33,710 nt of DNA from Bacillus carboniphilus (GCF_039522365.1 NZ_BAAADJ010000003.1:65076-98785); one strand, 5' to 3'. Numbered from the stretch's first letter, positions 1-7,339 are shown. Translations and numbers: made by a program. Notes: a model not told the origin generated them from the letters alone.

Positions 1-60
1 GCGAAGCGAGGAGGCTCACGGGGAGCCCGCGGAAAGCGAAGTGTAGGCGGGCTGCGGGCT
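1..60. repeat. End of a GC-rich intergenic repeat, cut by the window edge
   Basis: This stretch is far more GC-rich than anything else here. It contains AGCCCGC (24-30) followed by two adjacent direct copies of its complement GCGGGCT (47-53 and 54-60), so it can fold into alternative hairpins. The block GCGGAAAGCGAAGTG is of a type I recognise from dispersed intergenic repeats in Bacillaceae genomes. Only the right end is visible, so neither full length nor class can be given. Confidence 0.55.
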
Positions 61-78
61 ATATTAAAGACTTATTTT

Positions 79-516
79 CTACTTCCCCCCTACCGCTTTG
101 ACAGAAATGGCTCCCGAGTGTTTACTCAAAATACAATCTTCTAAATCCTCTCGTTTTAAGAAGCCTAAACTAATGGCAGAGTATATCTTTTCTTCATCCG
201 GCCGCTTAACGGTTTGGATTAAGTCTTCCATATTTAACTTCTCTAATCGTTCAACCGTGGTTGTTTCATCAAACTGTTCGACGCTACGAATTTGGCGCTG
301 GAGTTTATAGCCTAAGATTGTAATTTCTCCTTTTTCATTAACGCCTATTTTTTCATCAAAATACTCATGGAACAGTTTCTTTAACGTATTCATTTGAGCC
401 TCAATTTCCTTTTTGCTCAAGTGAAGCCGATAATATTCCGACAGCATTTCCTTCGTAATTGTTTTTTCATTTTCCTTACTCAAGTAGCTCGTCCCCCTAT
501 ATTCTTGATACTTCAT
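79..516 (-). CDS. Hypothetical protein of about 145 residues
   Basis: I do not recognise this protein. It is soluble and highly charged: a Lys/Glu-rich, probably helical N-terminal half, then a beta-like stretch around residues 60-75 (GEITILGYKLQRQ), then a second helical region. There is no signal peptide, membrane segment or catalytic motif. The ATG at 516 has no Shine-Dalgarno sequence and sits in the loop of a 10-bp inverted repeat (486-495 with 523-532). A TTG at 483, preceded by a G-rich run, is an alternative start giving about 134 residues. It runs in the same direction as the DUF3892 gene upstream. The charged composition and isolated position would fit an accessory or phage/plasmid-derived gene, but nothing proves it. 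Confidence 0.55.
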   Translation of the reverse strand: MKYQEYRGTSYLSKENEKTITKEMLSEYYRLHLSKKEIEAQMNTLKKLFHEYFDEKIGVNEKGEITILGYKLQRQIRSVEQFDETTTVERLEKLNMEDLIQTVKRPDEEKIYSAISLGFLKREDLEDCILSKHSGAISVKAVGGK

Positions 517-566
517 TCTATTGGGACGAGCTCGGAAATATTCGTATGAGAAATGCTGGCGTTTTA

Positions 567-878
567 TTAAAACTCGGGTAACCGATCTAAATTATTCTCT
601 TTTATTCCATCTGGTTCACTACGTAGAATATCCCTGCCATACTTATGAAATACATCCACATGTGCTAATTGGCCAGCTTTGGCCTCCTCTAAAGCAGTGA
701 TATAATCTAACTCTCTACCTTGATCCGTTTTAAAAGCAATCAAGTCTCCATCCTCATTTTTTCTGACTGCAACAATCTGTTCTTTGTTTGGCTGAGGGGC
801 AGCCATTTCATTCGAGGCTTGTTGTTCTCCTAGTTGCTTATACTCTTCATAAATTTGTTCAAAGTTCTTTTGATCCAT
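567..878 (-). CDS. DUF3892 domain protein
   Basis: A 103-residue protein. Its C-terminal two-thirds match the DUF3892 pattern: IVAVRKNEDGDLIAFKTDQG, then a conserved ALEEAKAGQ stretch, then LRSEPDG and NNLDRLP. The family is small, widespread in Bacillaceae and of unknown function. A GTG at 884 would lengthen it by two codons but is too close to the ribosome site. GGGAGG at 886-891 is about 7 bases from the ATG at 878, so I use that ATG. A perfect 9-bp inverted repeat containing a LexA-like box lies directly against this ribosome site (891-913), so expression is probably controlled there, either as a DNA operator or as an RNA hairpin. A terminator separates it from clpP upstream. Confidence 0.8.
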   Translation of the reverse strand: MDQKNFEQIYEEYKQLGEQQASNEMAAPQPNKEQIVAVRKNEDGDLIAFKTDQGRELDYITALEEAKAGQLAHVDVFHKYGRDILRSEPDGIKENNLDRLPEF

Positions 879-890
879 TTTCACACCTCC

Positions 891-913
891 CGAACATACG
901 TTTAGTATGTTCG
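891..913. promoter_or_regulatory. Palindrome containing a LexA/SOS-box-like sequence
   Basis: CGAACATAC (891-899), GTTTA, GTATGTTCG (905-913) is a perfect 9-bp inverted repeat. Its left part, CGAACATACGTTT, also fits the Bacillus SOS-box pattern CGAAC-RNRY-GTTY. It ends one base from the ribosome site of the DUF3892 gene. I see the palindrome directly; control by LexA is an inference. It could instead bind another dimeric repressor or act as an mRNA hairpin. Confidence 0.5.
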
Positions 914-927
914 GTTTACTGTAAAAT

Positions 928-963
928 ATGAAAAAGGTAGCTCCCCTCTAAAGAAAGCTACCT
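928..963 (-). terminator. Rho-independent terminator after clpP
   Basis: Perfect 8-bp stem AGGTAGCT (935-942) with AGCTACCT (956-963). On the minus strand it is followed by a T-run (the A-run at 931-935). It lies about 20 bases past the clpP stop. Confidence 0.8.
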
Positions 964-984
964 GGATTACAAAAGTGAAAGAAT

Positions 985-1569
985 TTATTTTTTTGTTGTA
1001 ATAATCTCATCAATAATCCCATACTCCAAGGCTTCTTCAGCGCTCATGAAGTAATCACGGTCTGTGTCTTTTGCTACCTTTTCAATCGGTTGACCAGTAC
1101 GTTCAGCAATAATTCCATTGATATGCTCTCGTAACTTTAAGATCCGTTTGGCGGAAATTTCAATTTCAGTCGCCTGCCCTCTTGCACCACCTAAAGGTTG
1201 GTGAATCATAATTTCACTATTAGGGAGGGCATACCTCTTGCCTTTGGTTCCAGCTAGTAACAACATGGCTCCAAAGGAAGCGGCCATTCCTGTACATATA
1301 GTCTTCACATCTGGTTGGATATATTGCATCGTATCAAAAATAGCAAATCCTGCAGTTGTGGAACCGCCTGGACTATTGATATAAAGCGAAATATCTTTTT
1401 CGGGATTATCTGCTGCTAAAAATAATAATTGGGCAACAACGCTGTTAGCAACATGGTCATTGATTTCATCTCCGACCATAATAATCCGATCTTTAAGCAG
1501 TCGAGAATATATATCGTAGGAGCGCTCCCCACGTCCTGACTGTTCAATTACGTATGGTATTGTACTCAT
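985..1569 (-). CDS. clpP: ATP-dependent Clp protease proteolytic subunit (ClpP paralogue)
   Basis: A 194-residue ClpP of normal family length. ClpP forms a double-heptamer serine protease that degrades proteins fed by ClpX or ClpC/ClpE-type ATPases in the cytosol. The catalytic triad is intact at the standard positions: Ser98 in GMAASFG, His123 in MIHQPLGG and Asp172 in DTDRDYF. The N-terminus [20 protein letters not shown] is typical of the axial-loop region. The start has a strong site (GAGGAG, about 7 bases upstream). It begins about 20 bases after the end of an ECF-type sigma factor gene on the same strand, so the two are probably co-transcribed. No CtsR or CIRCE site is visible, so this is likely a second, separately controlled ClpP and not the housekeeping copy. 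A terminator follows. Confidence 0.93.
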   Translation of the reverse strand: MSTIPYVIEQSGRGERSYDIYSRLLKDRIIMVGDEINDHVANSVVAQLLFLAADNPEKDISLYINSPGGSTTAGFAIFDTMQYIQPDVKTICTGMAASFGAMLLLAGTKGKRYALPNSEIMIHQPLGGARGQATEIEISAKRILKLREHINGIIAERTGQPIEKVAKDTDRDYFMSAEEALEYGIIDEIITTKK

Positions 1570-1590
1570 GTTTACTCCTCCTCAAAGCTA

Positions 1591-2295
1591 TTAAGCTGCC
1601 ATTGAGAGTGTGCAAGAAGGAGAGTACTTAGATGTAGAATAAAGAGGTTTGATCATACGTTTAGGTGATGTAGACTCACTTGTTAATGACCGAATAAATG
1701 GAATATCCTTTATTAGTATCGATGGGTCATCACTTACCAAAGCTGTTACAAAAAGATTATACAGCTCTTCCTGGTCACTGTCTGACCAGTATGGAACGAC
1801 TGTAGGTGATCCGTCTTTCTGAAGCCTTTTTCGTATACGGAAAAGGGTCGCTTTAACAGATTCCTCGGTGGTTTTAAGAATTTCTGCTACCTCTTTTGAC
1901 TGATATTGAAAAGCTTCTTTTAATAAAAGAACGACTGCCTGTTTAGGTGTAAGCTGATTCAAAAGAAACTCCACTAATTCTGGTACTTGATTGGATGAAT
2001 CTGGTCCTAGTAATTCATCCATTCCATCACTGTTAAGAACTTCTCTTTTCTTTTTCCGGGTGATGTCTATCCATTGGTTGTACGCGATTTTATTTAATAA
2101 GGAAGGTTTTATGTCATCTAAATTTGTAAAACGACACCATACTTTTGAGAAAACTTCTTGAGCTAGATCTTCCCCATCCCATTTATTTTGGGTTAAGAAT
2201 AGACAGTATTGTTGAAGTTTACGATACAGCTCATTCATTTTATGGACTTCCTGTTCTTGAACATTCGCTTTAACAGAGAAGCTGTTTTCATTCAT
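1591..2295 (-). CDS. ECF-type RNA polymerase sigma factor with C-terminal tail
   Basis: A 234-residue sigma-70-family protein of ECF organisation. Region 2 is at about residues 22-85, with the polymerase-binding helix GEDLAQEVFSKVW (41-53). Region 4 is at about 110-160, with LTPKQAVVLLLKEAFQYQSK and the helix-turn-helix EVAEILKTTEESVKATLFRIRK. A tail of about 70 residues follows. Its LYNLFVTALVSDDPSIL stretch loosely recalls the first helices of the SnoaL-like domain of SigJ/ECF41-type factors, but it is too short for the full domain. I chose the ATG at 2295 because AAGGAG lies about 9 bases upstream; the GTG at 2316 lacks good spacing. No anti-sigma gene is adjacent. The next gene, about 20 bases on, is a clpP. 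Confidence 0.85.
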   Translation of the reverse strand: MNENSFSVKANVQEQEVHKMNELYRKLQQYCLFLTQNKWDGEDLAQEVFSKVWCRFTNLDDIKPSLLNKIAYNQWIDITRKKKREVLNSDGMDELLGPDSSNQVPELVEFLLNQLTPKQAVVLLLKEAFQYQSKEVAEILKTTEESVKATLFRIRKRLQKDGSPTVVPYWSDSDQEELYNLFVTALVSDDPSILIKDIPFIRSLTSESTSPKRMIKPLYSTSKYSPSCTLSMAA

Positions 2296-2402
2296 ACTTT
2301 TCAACTCCTTTTGCACCTCTCACCTATTAAACGTTTGAGAGTCCCTAAAAAGATATGGGGGCCATAAATTTTTTTTATTGTATGCAATGGAGGTCATCCA
2401 GA

Positions 2403-3608
2403 TTACAGGACCTCACGTTTCATGGTGTCGATTATTTCTTGCAGGAATTGATTTGAGCTTATGACTCCTTCTCCACCACCTTGGACGAAAGTCGGCTTCC
2501 CTCCGCCCTTTCCACTGATGATAGGTAAGAATTCTCCCATCCATTTTTTTAAGTCAATTTGGGCCGTTTCGTCAGTAGCGCTTACGAATTGAATTTGATG
2601 GTCATTTTTGGAAACAAGATGGACGATGCACTGGTCTTTTTCAGAAACAATCGTTCTTGCCAAGGTTTGAAGCTCTTTCAATGTTCGATTTTCGTATGCT
2701 TTTGCAATGAGTGAGTACTGTTGAAAGCTTTGACTCTGGTTAATCAATTGGTTGGCTTCAAATTGAATCAACAGTTCCTTTGTTTCTTCCAACCGTTTCT
2801 CTATATCCTTATTTTTATCAAGCAATCGGATAGTAGCTTGAGTTAAGTCCTCTTCTGGTGCATTCAATAGCTGCCCAAGTTCTGATGTGATTTTTTGTTT
2901 TATAGCCAATTGCTTTAGGATGCGATTCCCACACACAAAGCGAAGGCGTATTTTCTTTCGTTGTACTTCCCACCCAACAATTTTGATGCCCATTACTTGT
3001 CCTGTAGAGTCAGGGTGCGTTCCTCCACATCCGTTGTAATCGAAGTTCGGTATGATCACTAACCGGATATTGTCATCGACCGAAAGCTCTTTTCTAAGTG
3101 GATAGCTTTTGGCTCCTTCCTTTGTAACCCATTTTGTTTCGATAGGTCTATTTTCAAGGATAATTTGGTTTGCTAAGGTTTCAGCCTGTAGGGCAACATC
3201 CTCTGTAAGTTCATGTGTATCTAAATCTATGGTTAAGGTTTCAGACCCAAGGTGAAAGCTAACGGTATGTATGTCGAACAACTCTTCAAATGCAGCTGAT
3301 AATATATGCTGTCCAGCATGTTGCTGCATATGGTCGAACCTTCTTTGCCAATCAATCTCTCCTACCACTGTTTCTTTAGAAATAGGAGCTTCTAGAAAAT
3401 GGCGAATCTCTCCTTCAATTTCTTCTACATCTATCACCTGTATTCCATTTAAGGTTCCTGTGTCATGAGGTTGTCCTCCACCTGTTGGATAGAAAGCGGT
3501 TTGGTCTAATACTACATATTCTCGGCCGGTGTCATCCTGCTCTTGTTTTAATACATTCGCTTCAAATGCTTTTAAGTACGGATTTTCGTAATATATTTTA
3601 TGTTCCAA
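2403..3608 (-). CDS. AlaX-type alanyl-tRNA editing protein with DHHA1 domain
   Basis: About 400 residues, resembling the editing and C-terminal domains of alanyl-tRNA synthetase without the aminoacylation domain. Such stand-alone proteins hydrolyse Ser or Gly mischarged on tRNA(Ala). The N-terminal barrel has TAFYPTGGGQPHDTG. The zinc-binding residues are intact: H99 and H103 in HAGQH, C196 and H200 in CGGTH (counted from the upstream TTG). A coiled-coil-like segment spans about 230-295, and the C-terminal DHHA1 domain has SGKGGGKPTFVQGGG. The start is TTG: AGGAG is 9 bases from the TTG at 3608 and only 3 bases from another TTG at 3614, so I prefer 3608. It is the long (AlaX-L-like) form. It stands alone, about 100 bases before the sigma gene. 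Confidence 0.9.
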   Translation of the reverse strand: MEHKIYYENPYLKAFEANVLKQEQDDTGREYVVLDQTAFYPTGGGQPHDTGTLNGIQVIDVEEIEGEIRHFLEAPISKETVVGEIDWQRRFDHMQQHAGQHILSAAFEELFDIHTVSFHLGSETLTIDLDTHELTEDVALQAETLANQIILENRPIETKWVTKEGAKSYPLRKELSVDDNIRLVIIPNFDYNGCGGTHPDSTGQVMGIKIVGWEVQRKKIRLRFVCGNRILKQLAIKQKITSELGQLLNAPEEDLTQATIRLLDKNKDIEKRLEETKELLIQFEANQLINQSQSFQQYSLIAKAYENRTLKELQTLARTIVSEKDQCIVHLVSKNDHQIQFVSATDETAQIDLKKWMGEFLPIISGKGGGKPTFVQGGGEGVISSNQFLQEIIDTMKREVL

Positions 3609-3654
3609 TGACAATGACTCCTTTTGTTAGGTATTCGTGTTCTTTAAGTTTATA

Positions 3655-3684
3655 GGAAAAGCGATCCCTTTGTATAGGAATCGC
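3655..3684 (-). terminator. Terminator after the CBO0543-like gene
   Basis: On the minus strand GCGATTCC pairs with GGGATCGC (one G-U pair, 8-base loop), followed by TTTT. The arms are 3661-3668 and 3677-3684. It closes the 3715-4179 gene and separates it from the AlaX gene. Confidence 0.65.
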
Positions 3685-3714
3685 CTTGTCATTTTTTATA
3701 TTCAGTTGGAGTTT

Positions 3715-4179
3715 TTATATTCTTTCTATAGTCCGACGAATAAAGAACTTGTAGTAGGATAGTAAAATCAATAAAAGAATGGGGTCTGCTATTGCAGAAT
3801 GCTTGATGTCCCACCATCCATACTGAAAGTAACCCCAAGGTTCTGGTAGCAATGTAATAAGTTCATAAATCAGAATAATCACTACCCAAATGGTAATATA
3901 AAGGACCTGTTTCCTGATTGGCTTTTTAAAGGGGTACCAATTGATAAACATCATATTAACAGGGGGAAGAAGGACAGAATGAGCTAACGCATCTTGCCAT
4001 TGTATGGTCTGGTCAAAGTACCAGTAGGCTTTATATTTTACGTCAATAAATTTATCGAAGGAAACCTGAAACGCAATGGTAAAAGTCCAAATATGAGCTA
4101 TTTCATTTCGGTTCAGGCGAGTGTTCGTTTTAAATGCTATGTAATTGAAGAGAATAATGGCACAAGTGAGTCCAATCAT
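3715..4179 (-). CDS. CBO0543-like integral membrane protein
   Basis: A 154-residue membrane protein with about four hydrophobic segments: residues 1-15, a central pair around 65-110, and one near 130-148. The FDKFIDVKYKAYWYF stretch and the LPEPWGYFQYGWWDIKHS stretch recall the Bacillaceae/Clostridium CBO0543 family of unknown function. AAGGAG lies 6-7 bases before the ATG. It is monocistronic: a terminator lies on each side. Nothing about substrate or role can be read from the sequence. Confidence 0.65.
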   Translation of the reverse strand: MIGLTCAIILFNYIAFKTNTRLNRNEIAHIWTFTIAFQVSFDKFIDVKYKAYWYFDQTIQWQDALAHSVLLPPVNMMFINWYPFKKPIRKQVLYITIWVVIILIYELITLLPEPWGYFQYGWWDIKHSAIADPILLLILLSYYKFFIRRTIERI

Positions 4180-4290
4180 GAAATTCTCCTTATGTATACC
4201 ACTAGGTTTAGTAACGACTTCCTACATCGTCTGAACAGCATTTCCTTCTCTTATTATTTTCCAGTTGACTGGAGATTTATGAAAATAAAT

Positions 4291-4324
4291 GCAAAATAAA
4301 ATACGACTCAAGCGAGTCGTATTT
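4291..4324 (-). terminator. Strong hairpin terminator after the 4329-4703 gene
   Basis: Perfect 11-bp stem AAATACGACTC (4299-4309) with GAGTCGTATTT (4314-4324), loop of 4, continuing on the minus strand into TATTTTGC. It lies 5 bases past the stop. Confidence 0.8.
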
Positions 4325-4328
4325 CAAA

Positions 4329-4703
4329 TTATTCTTCTTTTTTAGAAATAGCCCCCATGCCTTCTAAAATAATTTTCGCGTCAGCACTTAAATAATCTAG
4401 TACATCTTTTCTTAAAAGAAGGGCTGTATGATTTTTTATACAAAGTTTAATTCCTCGCAGATCGAAATCTTTAGCACGTATATTGATCGTATGAATGGTT
4501 GCCATCTCTTGTCTCGACAATGGTTTTACTCCTGCATCCACTCGATCTAAAAGGAACTTAAGTAATTCCCTCGCATTGCTATTTAAGGCAGATTGCCTCT
4601 CTTTTAACAGATTTAAGTTCTCTTCCAAATAGACTCTCGCAGATACTAAATCCAACTCATCAGAACATTTATTTATTTTTTGAATTAATTCACGCAAATC
4701 CAA
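4329..4703 (-). CDS. Small helical hypothetical protein
   Basis: A 124-residue, almost entirely helical, soluble protein, rich in Leu, Glu and Lys, with heptad-like patterning over residues 1-55 (LRELIQKINKCSDELDL and LEENLNLLKERQSALN). There is no membrane segment or catalytic motif. It resembles uncharacterised conserved Bacillaceae proteins, but I cannot name the family. The start is TTG at 4703, with AAGGAG about 11 bases upstream, which is rather long. A strong terminator follows, so it is probably a stand-alone gene. Confidence 0.6.
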   Translation of the reverse strand: MDLRELIQKINKCSDELDLVSARVYLEENLNLLKERQSALNSNARELLKFLLDRVDAGVKPLSRQEMATIHTINIRAKDFDLRGIKLCIKNHTALLLRKDVLDYLSADAKIILEGMGAISKKEE

Positions 4704-4811
4704 GATGTCTCGATCTCCTTCTTGTTCAGTTTATCAAAACAATAAAGCACTTACTGTTTTATCGGAACAAAAAGTAAGAATTATAGATGTAAAAAGTCTC
4801 AATTTTATAAG

Positions 4812-5372
4812 TTACAGGTCCTTTTTAGTGGCATTTCTATTATAGAGAAGGTCCTTGTGCTGATTTACAATATTTAACCACTCAAACTCATTCAGACGTA
4901 TTTTTTGGAGTAACTGTCTTTTCTCGTTTAAAGCTAGCTTATATAGATTCTCTTCTAAACTACCATGAGCGTATGCTTCCTCAAGTTCATCTTGATCAAG
5001 CTCAATAATCTCGCCTGTGGGTAATACGACCACATCTAAGTACAGGTCTTCAAACCAGGGTATCCCGTTTTGGTCTGTGCCCGTTTTAGTAATTATATCT
5101 ATATACCACTGAACGATTTCTCCTTTTTGGTCAAATACGGTTGTCATCGCGTAGTGCCCCTTGTTAGGAAAATGTTGAAGCCACATGAATCCATGATCGA
5201 CAATACAAACTTCACGTTCCCCGTAATTCACAAACAAAGGCCCTGTTACTTCTTTCATCTCAATAAGTGTTGCATATCCCTGAAATTCCTTAGTATCAAA
5301 TACATCCTGGTTATAGATTTGCTGCTTCACTCGTTTCCATCCAGCCCGATTTCCCGTTCTTCTTTTTAGCAT
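4812..5372 (-). CDS. DUF402 domain protein (nucleoside di/triphosphatase-like)
   Basis: A 186-residue protein with the DUF402 barrel. Conserved residues match the family: WYIDI (Asp92), PWFEDLYLDVVVLPTGE (Glu108, Asp109, Asp113) and ELDQDELEEAYAHGSL (Asp126, Asp128, Glu129). Characterised members (NtdP/YgaC type) are divalent-metal-dependent nucleoside tri- and diphosphatases that use such an acidic cluster; activity of this one is inferred. A good ribosome site (GAGGAG) precedes the ATG at 5372. It ends with a helical C-terminal extension of about 45 residues. It lies 19 bases downstream of the NUDIX gene on the same strand and may be co-transcribed with it. Confidence 0.8.
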   Translation of the reverse strand: MLKRRTGNRAGWKRVKQQIYNQDVFDTKEFQGYATLIEMKEVTGPLFVNYGEREVCIVDHGFMWLQHFPNKGHYAMTTVFDQKGEIVQWYIDIITKTGTDQNGIPWFEDLYLDVVVLPTGEIIELDQDELEEAYAHGSLEENLYKLALNEKRQLLQKIRLNEFEWLNIVNQHKDLLYNRNATKKDL

Positions 5373-5391
5373 GTTTCTCCTCTTTCTTCTC

Positions 5392-5907
5392 TCAACCTAT
5401 TTTACAGCTAGATTTACGCCCTAATTGTAAGGCTTCTTCTATAATATGAAATGCGATAGCGTGATCATCCATAATATAAGGAATTTCTTCAGGTTCTACC
5501 CAAATACGTGTGGTTGATTCATTTTCTCGCTTAAACGGTTCACACTCTGTAATGTCCATTCGATAGTACAATTGATATCCGATTAGTGGGTACTTCCCAT
5601 TTGAATCAAATTTAGGATTTTCTTCATGACTGACTTCAATGGCACCAAGGTATTGAATTGTTCCTTTTACATAGCCTTCCTCATAGGCTTCACGGAGAAA
5701 AGCTTCTTGTGGTGTTTCCCCTTCATCCACATGTCCCCCAGGGTTATTAAATCCTCTCCCTTTTATGTGAACTTGCAATATTTTACCTTCATGAAAGCAA
5801 TATCCATGAACACTTGTGACCTGTTTCAGGTCTTTTATTTCATGTAGAGGCAACCAAGTAAGTCGGACATTGTGACCGCCCCAATCAACATATATTGATG
5901 AATGCAT
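5392..5907 (-). CDS. NUDIX hydrolase with a slightly altered NUDIX box
   Basis: A 171-residue NUDIX protein, a family that hydrolyses nucleoside diphosphates linked to another group. The box runs from Gly58 (GGHVDEGETPQEAF) to REAYEEGYV (72-80). The metal-binding glutamates E73, E76 and E77 are present, but the usual Gly near the end of the box is Tyr79, with a Gly one position earlier. GGGAGG lies about 7 bases before the ATG. Upstream is a cre-like palindrome (5925-5940), which suggests catabolite control. The DUF402 gene follows after 19 bases, so the two may form an operon of nucleotide-processing enzymes. The substrate is unknown. Confidence 0.85.
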   Translation of the reverse strand: MHSSIYVDWGGHNVRLTWLPLHEIKDLKQVTSVHGYCFHEGKILQVHIKGRGFNNPGGHVDEGETPQEAFLREAYEEGYVKGTIQYLGAIEVSHEENPKFDSNGKYPLIGYQLYYRMDITECEPFKRENESTTRIWVEPEEIPYIMDDHAIAFHIIEEALQLGRKSSCKIG

Positions 5908-5924
5908 GATAGGACCTCCCTAAT

Positions 5925-5940
5925 TTGGAAACGTTTTCTA
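5925..5940. promoter_or_regulatory. cre-like (CcpA) site upstream of the NUDIX gene
   Basis: TTGGAAACGTTTTCTA matches the Bacillus cre pattern WTGNAARCGNWWWCAW at 15 of 16 positions. It lies 18-33 bases upstream of the NUDIX start. On the minus strand TTCACC, 18 bases and TTTAAT form a possible promoter just before it, so CcpA bound here would block early transcription. CcpA control is inferred. Confidence 0.5.
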
Positions 5941-5999
5941 ATTAAAATATAAAGTAAAAAGTTAGGTGAAGTCCGCTAGGTTTTCGAGAGTTTTGTGAA

Positions 6000-6749
6000 T
6001 TATTCTTCGTACATCATTTTCCTTGTCATCCCACCATCAACCATTAGATTAGTACCTGTAACAAAATTGTTCGTGGGTTCAGTTAAATATAAGCACGCAC
6101 GAGCTATATCACTCGGTGTTCCAACTCTTTTGGAAAAATGCTGCTGATGATCAATGTCCCGCAATTTTTGATAATCACCAGTCTCAATCCAGCCTGGCGA
6201 AATAGCATTAACCGTGATTCGGTAATCCCCAAATGAAGCAGCCAGTGCATGTGTAAGTGCGATGATACCACCTTTTGTAGCCGCATATCCTTCAGAGTGA
6301 GGCTCAGACATGAAAGCCCTCGTAGAAGCAATGTTGATAATGCTACCACCTTCATTATTCTCCCTCATGACTTTTGCAGCTTCACGTGAACATAAGAAGA
6401 CACTCCGTAGATTGGTATGTATGATATCCTCCCACTCTTCAACCGTCACATCAAATGGGGATTTAAAAAGACCTTTCCCCGCATTATTGATTAAAATATG
6501 TATGCCCCCATACATATCCTGTGTGGATTTGATAAGGTGAACAATCTCCTCTTCTAGACGAACATCTGTTTTGATGAAAGTAGCTTCGTAATTTTGAGAC
6601 CGTAACTCACTGGAAAACTGTTCTCCTTGAATGGAGTCTACATCTGCGAGGACGACTTTTGCCCCGTTTTTGGCATACTCTAAAGCAATCCCTCTTCCAA
6701 TTCCATTTGCTGAACCTGTAACAATAACGGTCTTTTCTGAAAAATTCAT
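6000..6749 (-). CDS. Short-chain dehydrogenase/reductase (SDR)
   Basis: A 249-residue classical SDR of normal length. The cofactor motif is TGSANGIG (11-18), and Asp36 at the end of the second strand favours NAD(H). NNAG is at 88-91. The active-site set is complete: Asn113, Ser142, Tyr155 and Lys159 (YAATK). The C-terminus FVTGTNLMVDGG is typical of the 3-oxoacyl-ACP-reductase/glucose-dehydrogenase-like group, but substrate cannot be assigned. AGGTG lies 5 bases before the ATG. It is isolated, in the same direction as both neighbouring NUDIX genes. A 12-bp palindrome, TATTCGCGAATA, lies upstream at 6816-6827. Confidence 0.9.
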   Translation of the reverse strand: MNFSEKTVIVTGSANGIGRGIALEYAKNGAKVVLADVDSIQGEQFSSELRSQNYEATFIKTDVRLEEEIVHLIKSTQDMYGGIHILINNAGKGLFKSPFDVTVEEWEDIIHTNLRSVFLCSREAAKVMRENNEGGSIINIASTRAFMSEPHSEGYAATKGGIIALTHALAASFGDYRITVNAISPGWIETGDYQKLRDIDHQQHFSKRVGTPSDIARACLYLTEPTNNFVTGTNLMVDGGMTRKMMYEE

Positions 6750-6815
6750 GTAGGCACCTGCTTTCTTAGATTTGGGGTTGATGGCGTTTGGGTGTCAGTA
6801 TGTATTGCTGACTTT

Positions 6816-6827
6816 TATTCGCGAATA
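6816..6827. promoter_or_regulatory. 12-bp palindrome upstream of the SDR gene
   Basis: TATTCGCGAATA is a perfect palindrome about 67 bases upstream of the SDR start, in a 125-base gap with no gene. It could be an operator for the SDR gene. No regulator gene is adjacent and no known consensus is recognised, so this is only a candidate. Confidence 0.25.
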
Positions 6828-6874
6828 GTAGAATAACCAGCCATACCTGTATTACCACCCTTCCTCCCTGCTTG

Positions 6875-7339
6875 TTAGTCCACTACCGGTAATTTTACCT
6901 CATTTTTCCAATCTATAATAAATGGTCTCTGTCTTGGGTTTAAATTTTCGGGAAGCTCGTCTTTGCTAAAATAACGGTGTTCACGACTTTCCTGATCTAC
7001 TTGCTTGAGGGTACCATTAAACGCTTTACTATAAAAAATGACTTGTACACTAAATGCTTGGTCACCATTTGGATAGATGGCAAAGCATTTTTCTCCAGAA
7101 TATAAACCGAATAACTCCAAGTTACCAACCGTTAATCCTGTCTCTTCAAATACTTCCCGCTTTGCAGTCTCCTCAAAAGACTCACCAATTTCCATGATTC
7201 CCCCAGGGATACACCAATTATCACTATCCATACGATGTTGAAGTAGAATTTTTCCATTTTGCTCTAAGATAATCTCACAACCTACAGTAAACAATGTTTC
7301 ATTACCAATGTATTGGCGCATTTGTTTAATATAATTCAT
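6875..7339 (-). CDS. NUDIX hydrolase
   Basis: A 154-residue protein with a complete NUDIX box: Gly47 (GIMEIGESFEETAK), then REVFEETGL with E62, E65 and E66. The strand before it, NWCIPGG, is typical of the ADP-ribose/MutT-like group. The C-terminal region (ESREHRYFSKDELPENL) is common in Bacillus NUDIX proteins that hydrolyse nucleoside-diphosphate derivatives; the substrate is not predictable. AGGAG lies about 7 bases before the ATG. It is separated from the serine-hydrolase gene upstream by a terminator. Confidence 0.88.
   Translation of the reverse strand: MNYIKQMRQYIGNETLFTVGCEIILEQNGKILLQHRMDSDNWCIPGGIMEIGESFEETAKREVFEETGLTVGNLELFGLYSGEKCFAIYPNGDQAFSVQVIFYSKAFNGTLKQVDQESREHRYFSKDELPENLNPRQRPFIIDWKNEVKLPVVD

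Noticed and set aside
2317-2402. ECF auto-regulatory promoter upstream of the sigma-clpP pair
   Set aside because: No recognisable AAC/CGT-type ECF elements with correct spacing; only a weak CTCTCA/TGAGAG inverted repeat is visible.
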